Assembly: GCA_003695505.1 (NCBI GenBank)
Contig: RFIY01000378.1
Coordinates: 1-6,196 of the forward strand
DNA length: 6,196 bases
Origin: Candidatus Dadabacteria bacterium
GTDB taxonomy: Bacteria > J088
Direction of reading: 5' to 3'
A program made the translations under genes and the position numbers. The notes beneath the pieces were generated by a model, which saw only the letters and a program-made list of their open reading frames with translations, did not search any database and was not told where the DNA came from. The stretch's first letter is position 1. Each line of letters starts with the position of its first letter. Below are positions 1-6,196 of this stretch, piece after piece.

Positions 1-1509
1 GAATCGGGCATTGTCCGTATTGGTGCAGATGTTGAACCCAATGACATCCTGGTTGGCAAGATCACGCCGAAAGGCGAGACGTTGCTCAGCCCGGAAGAAA
101 AGCTGCTCCGCTCTATTTTTGGTGCAAAAGCCGGAGATGTGCGTGACACATCGTTGCGCGTGCCCGCAGGTATCCGTGGCACGGTCATCGGGGCCCAGAT
201 CTTCCATCGCAAGGGTGCTGAAAAGGATTTCCGGGCGCTCGAGATCGAACGTCTCGAGGCCGAATCTCTCGAGCGCGACCGCAACGACGAAATCGCGATT
301 CTCGAGGATTCGATCCGTCGAAAGATTCGCGAGCAGGTTGGTGATGCAGCGCTGACAAAGGGCATCAAGTCCGGCAAAACGCAGTTCGGCAAGGCTGGCG
401 TGCCGCTGCCGGACGAGGCCTATGCCGAGCTGCCGGTCAAGAAGTTTCTCGATGTGGAGTGGAAAGACAAGGCTCTCACCGCGGCGATTCACGATTTTGT
501 CCGTGGCGGTCTGAAGCGCGTCAAGGCGATCGAGAAGCTGTATAACGACAAGATCGAGCGCCTCAAACGCGAGGATGAACTGGCGCCTGGTGTGATCAAG
601 ACGGTCAAGGTGTATGTCGCGATCAAGCGCAAAATCAGCGTCGGCGACAAGATGGCCGGCCGGCACGGGAATAAGGGTGTCGTCAGCCGGATTCTGCCCG
701 TCGAAGACATGCCATTTATGGATGACGGTACACCGGTCGATGTCGTACTGAATCCGCTGGGCGTGCCGAGCCGTATGAACGTTGGCCAGGTTCTGGAGAC
801 GCACCTGGGACTGGCCGCTTATGGCCTGGGCGTCAAGATCGATGCCATGTTGCGCGAGAATCCGGAAGTCGAGGCTGTTCGCAAACGGCTGAAAGAACTG
901 TTCGATTCACCACGCCTGACGGCATTGATCGATGCGGCGGAGCCGGATCAGGTCATGGAGATGGCGCGTGGACTGAGCGATGGCGTCTTCCTGGCAACGC
1001 CAGTATTTGACGGTGCACATGAGGACGAAATCCGAGACATGCTGGACAAGGCCGGCTTCGACCGTAGCGGGCGTGTTCGCTTGCGTGACGGGCTGAGTGG
1101 CGAGCCATTTCTGAACCCGGTAACGGTCGGCGTCATGTACATGATGAAACTGAACCACATGGTCGACGACAAGATCCACGCGCGCTCGATTGGGCCATAC
1201 AGCCTGGTGACGCAGCAGCCGCTCGGCGGCAAGGCGCAGTTTGGCGGTCAACGGCTTGGTGAAATGGAAGTCTGGGCGTTGGAAGCCTACGGCGCGGCCT
1301 ATGCGTTGCAGGAGTTCCTGACGGTCAAATCGGATGACGTCACCGGACGGACCCGCGTGTATGAGTCGATCGTGAAAGGCGAATTTGCGCTCGAGGCCGG
1401 GCTCCCGGAAAGTTTCAATGTGTTGATCATGGAACTGAAAGGGCTTGGGCTCAACGTCGAACTGCTCGAAGATGCAGAAGACGAAGCGTTTGCAAAAGGG
1501 GCACAATGA
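1..1509 (+). CDS. rpoB: DNA-directed RNA polymerase subunit beta, C-terminal part (5' end outside window)
   Basis: The reading frame is open from base 1 and ends at TGA 1507-1509, giving 502 residues. This corresponds roughly to residue 840 onward of the 1342-residue E. coli beta subunit, so the true start and the rifampicin-resistance region lie upstream. Beta forms one pincer of RNA polymerase and half of the catalytic cleft in the cytoplasm. Recognisable blocks in order (residues of the fragment): 'GDILVGK'-like '[14 protein letters not shown]' near 14; a charged, coiled-coil-like variable segment between about 78 and 189, matching the dispensable region II area of E. coli beta; '[12 protein letters not shown]' with K217 and K225, equivalent to active-centre lysines K1065 and K1073 of E. 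coli; '[18 protein letters not shown]'; and '[20 protein letters not shown]' in the clamp/switch region. The C-terminal tail runs about 11 residues past the E. coli end and is acidic before a final AKGAQ. The last codons contain the rpoC ribosome binding site. The frame is intact and the identity is certain. Confidence 0.98.
   Translation, partial: ESGIVRIGADVEPNDILVGKITPKGETLLSPEEKLLRSIFGAKAGDVRDTSLRVPAGIRGTVIGAQIFHRKGAEKDFRALEIERLEAESLERDRNDEIAILEDSIRRKIREQVGDAALTKGIKSGKTQFGKAGVPLPDEAYAELPVKKFLDVEWKDKALTAAIHDFVRGGLKRVKAIEKLYNDKIERLKREDELAPGVIKTVKVYVAIKRKISVGDKMAGRHGNKGVVSRILPVEDMPFMDDGTPVDVVLNPLGVPSRMNVGQVLETHLGLAAYGLGVKIDAMLRENPEVEAVRKRLKELFDSPRLTALIDAAEPDQVMEMARGLSDGVFLATPVFDGAHEDEIRDMLDKAGFDRSGRVRLRDGLSGEPFLNPVTVGVMYMMKLNHMVDDKIHARSIGPYSLVTQQPLGGKAQFGGQRLGEMEVWALEAYGAAYALQEFLTVKSDDVTGRTRVYESIVKGEFALEAGLPESFNVLIMELKGLGLNVELLEDAEDEAFAKGAQ
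1496..1501 (+). promoter_or_regulatory. Ribosome binding site for rpoC, inside the end of rpoB
   Basis: AAGGGG is a purine-rich Shine-Dalgarno-like stretch lying 4 nt before ATG 1506 and 7 nt before ATG 1509. It is encoded by the Lys-Gly codons near the rpoB C-terminus. The spacing fits ATG 1509 somewhat better, so the mature protein may begin MRLGAF rather than MMRLGAF. Its position inside rpoB means translating rpoB ribosomes pass over it, which fits translational coupling. It is a partial rather than a full AAGGAGG match. Confidence 0.65.
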
Positions 1510-4500
1510 TGAGACTGGGAGCTTTCCGCAAGGACAAAGGGCGTGATCCGCTGAGTTTCAACGCGGTTCGTATCGGATTGGCCAGCCCGGACATGATCAA
1601 ATCCTGGTCGTCTGGCGAGGTCAAGAAACCCGAAACGATCAACTACCGGACCTTCAAACCGGAGCGTGACGGACTGTTCTGCCAGCGTATCTTCGGGCCC
1701 GTCAAGGACTACGAATGCGCCTGCGGCAAGTACAAACGAATGAAGCACCGCGGGATCGTCTGCGAAAAATGCGGGGTAGAGGTCATTGAGAGCCGTGTGC
1801 GCCGCGAACGGATGGCCCATATCGAGCTTGCGGCGCCCGTTGCGCACATCTGGTTCCTGCGCTCGCTGCCGCCCCGCATCGGTGCGTTGCTTGATCTGAC
1901 GTACAAGGAACTCGAAAAAGTTCTGTACTTCGAAAGCTTCATCGTCACTGACCCCGGAACGACGCCGCTGCATAAGTACCAGTTGCTTGACGACGAGCAG
2001 ATTATGCAGGCCCGCGATGAATTCAAGGATCAGTTCCAGGCGGGCATGGGTGCCGAGACGGTACTCGAGCTGCTGCGCGAAATCGATCTGGATGCGCTCA
2101 GCTCGACCCTGCGTGAGGAATTGCGAACGGTGACGTCGAAGGCCAAACGGAAGAAAATCGCCAAGCGACTTCGTGTCGTCGAGGCCTTTCGCGCGTCAGG
2201 CAACAAGCCGGAATGGATGATTCATACTGTCGTCCCGGTGATTCCACCGGAGCTGCGGCCACTCGTGCCCCTCGATGGCGGCCGATTCGCGACCAGCGAC
2301 GTCAACGATCTGTACCGCCGCGTGATCAACCGGAACAATCGCCTGAAGCGACTGATGGAGCTGCAGGCGCCGGACATTATCATTCGCAACGAAAAGCGGA
2401 TGCTGCAGGAGTCGGTGGATGCGCTGTACGACAACGGACGTCGTGGCCGTCCGGTTACGGGGCCGAACCGACGCCCGCTGAAAAGTCTCTCAGACATGCT
2501 CAAGGGCAAGCAGGGGCGCTTTCGCCAGAACCTGCTTGGCAAGCGCGTCGATTACTCCGGCCGGTCTGTGATTGTCGTGGGTCCGGAGCTGAAACTCCAC
2601 CAGTGCGGTTTGCCCAAGAAGATGGCAATCGAACTGTTTCGGCCGTTCGTGTACCAGCAGTTGCTGGCGCGTGGTTACGTCACCACGATCAAGAGCGCGA
2701 AGAAGCTTGTCGAGAAAGAGACGAGCGAAGTCTGGGATGTCCTCGACGAAGTGATTCGCGAGCATCCGGTGATGCTCAACCGTGCGCCGACGCTCCACCG
2801 CCTGGGTATCCAGGCGTTCGAGCCGGTGCTGATCGAGGGCAAGGCCATCCGGTTGCACCCGCTCGTCTGTACGGCATTCAACGCCGACTTCGATGGCGAC
2901 CAGATGGCCGTGCATGTGCCATTGAGTCTGGAAGCCCAGATTGAGGCGCGTGTGTTGATGATGAGCACGAATAATATCCTCAGTCCGGCGAACGGTAAAC
3001 CGATCATCGTGCCGACGCAGGATATCGTGCTTGGCTGTTATTACATGACGCGCGAGCGCCCGGGGGTCGTCGGTGATGGCCTGCGATTCGCATCGGTGCG
3101 CGACGTGCGTTACGCATGGGATTCTGGCCACGTTCATTTGCAGGCACCCATCGAAGTGGCTCTGGACGGCGAAATCCACAAGACGACCGTAGGCCGTGTG
3201 CTGCTGTACGATGTCTGCCCGGAAGGCATGCCGTTCGAGCTGGTCAACAAGGTGCAGGACAAGAAGGCGCTCGGCGCGCTTGTCGACTACGCCTATCGGA
3301 ATCTTGGCACGAAGAATACGGTGATCATGTCGGACCGTTTGCGGACGCTCGGCTACCGGTATTCGACGATGGCGGGGATTTCGATCGCACTGGACGACAT
3401 GGTGATTCCGGCCGAAAAGGAAAAAATCGTCGCCCGCGCCCAGAACGAGGTGCAAAAGGTCGAATCCGACTACCGGGACGGGATCATCACCAAGGGCGAA
3501 CGCTACAACAAGATCGTCGATATCTGGGCGCGAGCAACCGAAGAAGTCGAGCAGGCCATGCTCGAAGGGATCAGCACCGAAGAAGTCGACGCGTTCGAAA
3601 CCGAGGTCAATGAAAAGACGGGAGAAGTCACGCGTAAGAAGGTGCGGAAACGGATTCCTTCCTTCAACTCGATCTATATCATGGCGGACTCGGGCGCGCG
3701 GGGGTCGATTCAGCAGATGCGGCAGCTCGCGGGGATGCGCGGACTGATGGCCAAGCCGTCGGGCGAGATCATCGAAAATCCGATTATCGCGAATTTCCGC
3801 GAAGGCCTCAACGTGCTTCAGTACTTCATCTCAACGCATGGCGCGCGCAAGGGTCTCGCCGACACGGCGCTGAAGACGGCCAACTCCGGTTATCTGACCC
3901 GGAAGCTGGTCGACGTTGCCCAGGACAACATCATCGTCGAGCACGACTGCGGCACGATCGACGGCATCGAGCGTACCGCGCTGGTCGAAAGTGGTGAAGT
4001 CATCGAGACGCTGGCCGATCGTATTCTCGGTCGCGTGACGTTGTTCGATGTGACGGATCCCTATTCCGGTGATGTCATCGTCCCGGCGGGGGCCGAAATT
4101 ACTGAAGAACTCGCGCTCAAGATCGAAGACGCCGGGGTCGATTCGGTGATGATTCGTTCTCCACTGACCTGCGAGACGGCCTACGGTTGCTGCGCGCTCT
4201 GCTACGGCCGTGATCTGAGCCGGGGGCGCCTCGTCAATATCGGTGAGGCCGTCGGTGTCGTTGCCGCACAGTCCATCGGTGAACCGGGGACACAGCTCAC
4301 CATGCGGACGTTCCACATCGGTGGGGCTGCAAGCAGCCGGGTGGAGCAGAGCGCGATCGAAAACCGTCTCAAGGGCGTGTTGCGGTATCGCAACATGCAA
4401 ACGGTTGTCGGTCGGGATGGCCTGCCCATCGTGATGAACCGGAACGCGGAGATTTTCATCGCCGACGATGAGGGCCGCGAACGTGAACACTACCATGTTC

Positions 4501-5684
4501 CATACGGTGCGGCGTTGTTGAAGGCCGACGGAGAGCGCGTCGAAGCTGGCACGAAGCTGGCGGAGTGGGATCCCTACACACGGCCAATCCTGACGGATGT
4601 CGGCGGTATCGTCAAGTTCGGAGACATCGAAGAAGGTGTCACCGTGCATGAGCAGGTCGACGAAATCACCGGGCGATCCCAGCGTGTGATTATGGAGGCG
4701 CGTAACGCCAGCAAGAAGCCGCGCATCTCGATCAAGGATGCATCCGGGCAGACGCTGAAGTTGCCCGACAGCGATGCGTTGGCACGCTACCTGCTGCCGG
4801 TCGGATCGATTATCCAGGTCCAGGAAGGCCAGGAAGTGCAGCCCGGCGATGTGATCGCGATGATTCCGAGGGAAACCACAAAGATCAAGGACATCACCGG
4901 TGGTCTTCCGCGCGTGACCGAATTGTTCGAGGCGCGGAAGCCAAAGGAATTCGCGATCATCAGCGAAATCGATGGCATTGTCCGTTTTGGCAAGGAAACC
5001 AAAGGCAAGCGGATTCTGGTCGTGGTGCCGGAGGTTGGAGAACCCAAGGAATACGCGATTCCGAAAGGCAAGCACATTACCGTACACGAAGGCGACTTCG
5101 TGCGCGCCGGTGAGCCGCTTGTTGATGGGTCTCCGAACCCTCACGACATTCTGAAGGTTCTCGGAGAGAAAGAACTCGCGAAGTATCTTGTCGATGAGAT
5201 TCAGGAAGTCTACCGTCTGCAGGGGGTCGGCATTCACGACAAGCATATCGAGATCATCGTGCGCCAGATGCTGCGCCGTGTGCGGGTCATCGAAGTCGGA
5301 GATACGACGTTCCTTCCCGATGAGCAGGTGGAGAAGTGGCGCTTCGAGCGTGAGAACAACCGTGTCATGGACGCCGGTGGTGAACCGGCGCAGGCCGAGC
5401 CACTGTTGCTCGGCATCACCAAGGCGTCGCTCGCGACCGAAAGCTGGATTTCGGCTGCGTCGTTCCAGGAAACGACGAAAGTCCTGACCGACGCTGCCGT
5501 TGCCGGCAAGGTCGATTTCCTGCGCGGACTCAAAGAGAACGTGATCATGGGGCGTCTGATTCCGGCTGGTACAGGCTACCGTGATTACCAGGCAATCCGT
5601 ATCGACGTGCATGAGCCGGAAGACGATGCGGCAATCCCCGAGGTCAGTGCAACCGACGAAGAAGAGCTGCACGCGCAGACGTAA
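1506..5684 (+). CDS. rpoC: DNA-directed RNA polymerase subunit beta' (complete)
   Basis: This encodes the catalytic beta' subunit of RNA polymerase, 1392 aa, close to the 1407 of E. coli. With M1 at 1506, landmarks sit one residue beyond E. coli numbering. They are: zinc site 1 (C71, C73, C86, C89); switch 2 'GKRVDYSGR' at 345-353; the catalytic 'NADFDGD' at 459-465, with D461, D463 and D465 binding the Mg ion; the bridge helix at about 770-805 ('[19 protein letters not shown]'); zinc site 2 (C815, C889, C896, C899); and the trigger loop 'MRTFHIGG' with M933, R934 and H937. A long trigger-loop insertion, about 944-1131, matches the proteobacterial SI3 domain. The chain then returns at '[17 protein letters not shown]' (1132 on), '[15 protein letters not shown]' (1242 on) and '[12 protein letters not shown]' (1302 on), and ends in an acidic tail. 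A charged insertion lies at about 692-718. The start overlaps the rpoB stop as ATGA, and a second in-frame ATG at 1509 is equally plausible. No frameshift or lost catalytic residue is seen. Confidence 0.98.
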   Translation: MMRLGAFRKDKGRDPLSFNAVRIGLASPDMIKSWSSGEVKKPETINYRTFKPERDGLFCQRIFGPVKDYECACGKYKRMKHRGIVCEKCGVEVIESRVRRERMAHIELAAPVAHIWFLRSLPPRIGALLDLTYKELEKVLYFESFIVTDPGTTPLHKYQLLDDEQIMQARDEFKDQFQAGMGAETVLELLREIDLDALSSTLREELRTVTSKAKRKKIAKRLRVVEAFRASGNKPEWMIHTVVPVIPPELRPLVPLDGGRFATSDVNDLYRRVINRNNRLKRLMELQAPDIIIRNEKRMLQESVDALYDNGRRGRPVTGPNRRPLKSLSDMLKGKQGRFRQNLLGKRVDYSGRSVIVVGPELKLHQCGLPKKMAIELFRPFVYQQLLARGYVTTIKSAKKLVEKETSEVWDVLDEVIREHPVMLNRAPTLHRLGIQAFEPVLIEGKAIRLHPLVCTAFNADFDGDQMAVHVPLSLEAQIEARVLMMSTNNILSPANGKPIIVPTQDIVLGCYYMTRERPGVVGDGLRFASVRDVRYAWDSGHVHLQAPIEVALDGEIHKTTVGRVLLYDVCPEGMPFELVNKVQDKKALGALVDYAYRNLGTKNTVIMSDRLRTLGYRYSTMAGISIALDDMVIPAEKEKIVARAQNEVQKVESDYRDGIITKGERYNKIVDIWARATEEVEQAMLEGISTEEVDAFETEVNEKTGEVTRKKVRKRIPSFNSIYIMADSGARGSIQQMRQLAGMRGLMAKPSGEIIENPIIANFREGLNVLQYFISTHGARKGLADTALKTANSGYLTRKLVDVAQDNIIVEHDCGTIDGIERTALVESGEVIETLADRILGRVTLFDVTDPYSGDVIVPAGAEITEELALKIEDAGVDSVMIRSPLTCETAYGCCALCYGRDLSRGRLVNIGEAVGVVAAQSIGEPGTQLTMRTFHIGGAASSRVEQSAIENRLKGVLRYRNMQTVVGRDGLPIVMNRNAEIFIADDEGREREHYHVPYGAALLKADGERVEAGTKLAEWDPYTRPILTDVGGIVKFGDIEEGVTVHEQVDEITGRSQRVIMEARNASKKPRISIKDASGQTLKLPDSDALARYLLPVGSIIQVQEGQEVQPGDVIAMIPRETTKIKDITGGLPRVTELFEARKPKEFAIISEIDGIVRFGKETKGKRILVVVPEVGEPKEYAIPKGKHITVHEGDFVRAGEPLVDGSPNPHDILKVLGEKELAKYLVDEIQEVYRLQGVGIHDKHIEIIVRQMLRRVRVIEVGDTTFLPDEQVEKWRFERENNRVMDAGGEPAQAEPLLLGITKASLATESWISAASFQETTKVLTDAAVAGKVDFLRGLKENVIMGRLIPAGTGYRDYQAIRIDVHEPEDDAAIPEVSATDEEELHAQT

Positions 5685-5716
5685 GTCGGAAACCGACCGG
5701 GATCGAAGCGATTCCG
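5685..5716 (+). other. Two abutting small hairpins directly after the rpoC stop codon
   Basis: The first is GTCGG-AAA-CCGAC (5685-5697), a 5-bp stem with a 3-nt loop that starts on the base after TAA. The second is CGGGATCG-AAG-CGATTCCG (5698-5716), an 8-bp stem with a 3-nt loop and one G-U pair (5701 with 5713). They touch without a gap, and the terminator hairpin begins 3 nt later. The G-U pair forms only in the rpoC-sense RNA; in the opposite RNA it becomes an A-C mismatch. They may protect the rpoC mRNA 3' end or simply be packed spacer structure. The pairing is read directly from the sequence; the function is inference. Confidence 0.5.
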
Positions 5717-5719
5717 AAG

Positions 5720-5753
5720 AAAAAGGCCCGCATGCCGAATGCGGGCCTTTTTT
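5720..5753. terminator. Bidirectional intrinsic terminator between rpoC and priA
   Basis: A perfect 14-bp inverted repeat pairs AAAAAGGCCCGCAT (5720-5733) with ATGCGGGCCTTTTT (5739-5752) around the 5-nt loop GCCGA. The core is seven consecutive G-C pairs (5725-5731 with 5741-5747). On the + strand the stem runs into six Ts (5748-5753), ending rpoC transcription 36 nt after its stop codon. Read on the - strand it runs into five Ts (complement of 5720-5724), so it can also end the convergent priA transcript. It is a textbook Rho-independent terminator by sequence. Confidence 0.93.
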
Positions 5754-5755
5754 GT

Positions 5756-5786
5756 GCACAGGGCGCAAGATGTTGCCGGGCTGTGC
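5756..5786 (-). other. Imperfect hairpin just after the priA stop codon
   Basis: GCACAG (5756-5761) is the exact reverse complement of CTGTGC (5781-5786). Inside, GCAA (5765-5768) can pair with TTGC (5773-5776) around the loop GATG, with an unequal internal loop between the two stems. In the priA transcript this structure would lie four bases after the TGA and before the terminator hairpin. It is weaker than the terminator and may be chance; no function is assigned. Confidence 0.35.
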
Positions 5787-5790
5787 GGAC

Positions 5791-6196
5791 TCAATGCAGA
5801 TCCCACGGATCGAGGATCGTTTCGACGCGTACGCGTTTCGGCAGATCGATCGTGCGGACCCGCATCGCGGCTTCGCGGAGTGGCTGGATCCGTGCATGAC
5901 GAACCAGAAGGTGATAACGCCAGCGGCGGCGAATGCGCTCGAGTGGCGCTGGTGCCGGACCAAGTACCAGCAAGTCTTTGTCCCGTCGCAGCATGCCCCG
6001 CATATCCTGGGCGACAGCCTCGACCGAAGTCCGGGTGTCGCCACTGACGAGAACACGAAGCAATCGCTGAAAAGGTGGATAGCGCGCGGCCCGACGCTGC
6101 TCGAGCTCCCAGGCCAGGAAGCCGCGAACGTCGTGGTTCAGTGCAAAACGGATGACGGGATGGTCCGGGTGCCAGGTCTGTAACAGCACTTCGCCC
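5791..6196 (-). CDS. priA: Primosomal protein N' (replication restart helicase PriA), C-terminal part
   Basis: This - strand frame is open from the right edge of the window and ends at TGA (complement of 5791-5793), covering the last 134 residues. PriA is a 3'-to-5' DNA helicase that recognises stalled or repaired forks and reloads the replicative helicase. The fragment begins 'GEVLLQTWHPDHPV', the stretch just after helicase motif VI in PriA. It continues with 'ELEQRRAARYPPF', close to the family's 'E-L-x-x-R-x-x-x-x-YPPF' block, then 'VLGPAPAPLERIRRRWRYHLLVR', given here as two adjoining motifs (VLGPAPAPLERI and RRRWRYHLLVR), the C-terminal domain signature. It ends 'ETILDPWDLH', in the place of the usual '(I/L)DVDP' ending. 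The ATP-binding site, zinc-binding cysteines and true start are outside the window; a GTG at 6187-6189 is internal, not the start. The gene is convergent with rpoC, with 106 nt between stop codons and a shared terminator. The frame is intact. Confidence 0.93.
   Translation of the reverse strand, partial: GEVLLQTWHPDHPVIRFALNHDVRGFLAWELEQRRAARYPPFQRLLRVLVSGDTRTSVEAVAQDMRGMLRRDKDLLVLGPAPAPLERIRRRWRYHLLVRHARIQPLREAAMRVRTIDLPKRVRVETILDPWDLH

Noticed and set aside
82-84. A TTG in rpoB that could be read as a start codon.
   Set aside because: The frame is open from base 1 and the residues before it ('[12 protein letters not shown]') are conserved RpoB sequence, so this is an internal leucine.
907-1506. 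A 199-codon open frame on the - strand inside rpoB.
   Set aside because: It is a shadow of conserved rpoB sequence with no domain signature.
1299-1973. A 224-codon open frame on the - strand across the rpoB-rpoC junction.
   Set aside because: It covers the conserved ends of two certain genes, has no recognisable motif, and is a composition shadow.
2213-2944. A 243-codon open frame on the + strand inside rpoC, in another frame.
   Set aside because: Its Arg/Pro/Gly/Ala-rich composition is typical of an out-of-frame reading of a GC-rich gene, and it overlaps the beta' active-site region.
2490-3455. A 321-codon open frame on the - strand inside rpoC.
   Set aside because: It has the same codon-aligned antisense artefact as the longer frame. 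The protein is rich in His, Arg and Gln with no family resemblance, while the sense strand encodes the catalytic NADFDGD region.
3831-6056. A 741-codon open frame on the - strand across the 3' half of rpoC and into priA.
   Set aside because: Within rpoC it is codon-aligned with the sense frame, so it is open simply because rpoC avoids TTA, CTA and TCA codons. It also crosses the terminator and part of priA, has no recognisable domain, and lies over a fully conserved gene.
5581-6183. A 200-codon + strand frame over the rpoC end, the spacer and the priA region.
   Set aside because: It runs through the terminator hairpin and is codon-aligned antisense to priA, whose protein is clearly recognisable on the - strand.
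6187-6189. A GTG on the - strand that could be read as a start of a 132-aa protein.
   Set aside because: The frame continues upstream as Gly-Glu into the window edge and matches the internal PriA stretch 'GEVLLQT', so this is an internal valine codon.
1-6196. A search for mobile elements, direct repeats, CRISPR arrays, tRNAs and toxin or defence genes.
   Set aside because: Nothing of this kind is visible; apart from the 106-nt spacer, every base falls within rpoB, rpoC or priA with intact frames and even composition.

Overview
This window is an ordinary, highly conserved housekeeping region. It holds the 3' third of rpoB, the complete rpoC, a short and heavily structured intergenic spacer, and the 3' end of a convergent priA. 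I found no mobile element, CRISPR array, tRNA, rRNA or previously undescribed system.

Organism: GC-rich by eye (high 50s percent, not computed), with protein wording typical of the former Deltaproteobacteria (Myxococcota, Bradymonadota or relatives). The N-terminus of RpoC combines the '[13 protein letters not shown]' and '[20 protein letters not shown]' wording familiar from that group. RpoC also carries both zinc-binding sites and a long insertion in the trigger loop, as in Proteobacteria. The lineage call is from memory of family sequences and is only moderately certain.

Layout: (1) 1-1509, + strand, C-terminal 502 residues of the RNA polymerase beta subunit; the gene begins outside the window. 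(2) 1506-5684, + strand, complete beta' subunit (1392 aa), whose start codon overlaps the rpoB stop codon by 4 nt (ATGA), with the ribosome binding site inside the last rpoB codons. (3) 5685-5790, a 106-nt spacer almost entirely made of inverted repeats: two abutting hairpins right after the rpoC stop, a perfect 14-bp bidirectional intrinsic terminator, and a looser hairpin next to the priA stop. (4) 5791-6196, - strand, the last 134 residues of the primosomal helicase PriA; its start lies outside the window.

How the genes work together: beta and beta' form the two halves of the RNA polymerase clamp and active centre, and the overlap suggests translational coupling that keeps their synthesis matched. 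PriA restarts stalled replication forks and has no functional tie to rpoC; the two simply converge on one shared terminator. This means rpoBC ends here and does not run on into rpsL-rpsG-fusA, as it does in many other bacteria.

The points most worth a second look are modest: the overlapping rpoB/rpoC junction with a double ATG, the stacked hairpins in the spacer, the broken rpoC-rpsL synteny, and a charged insertion ahead of the beta' bridge helix.
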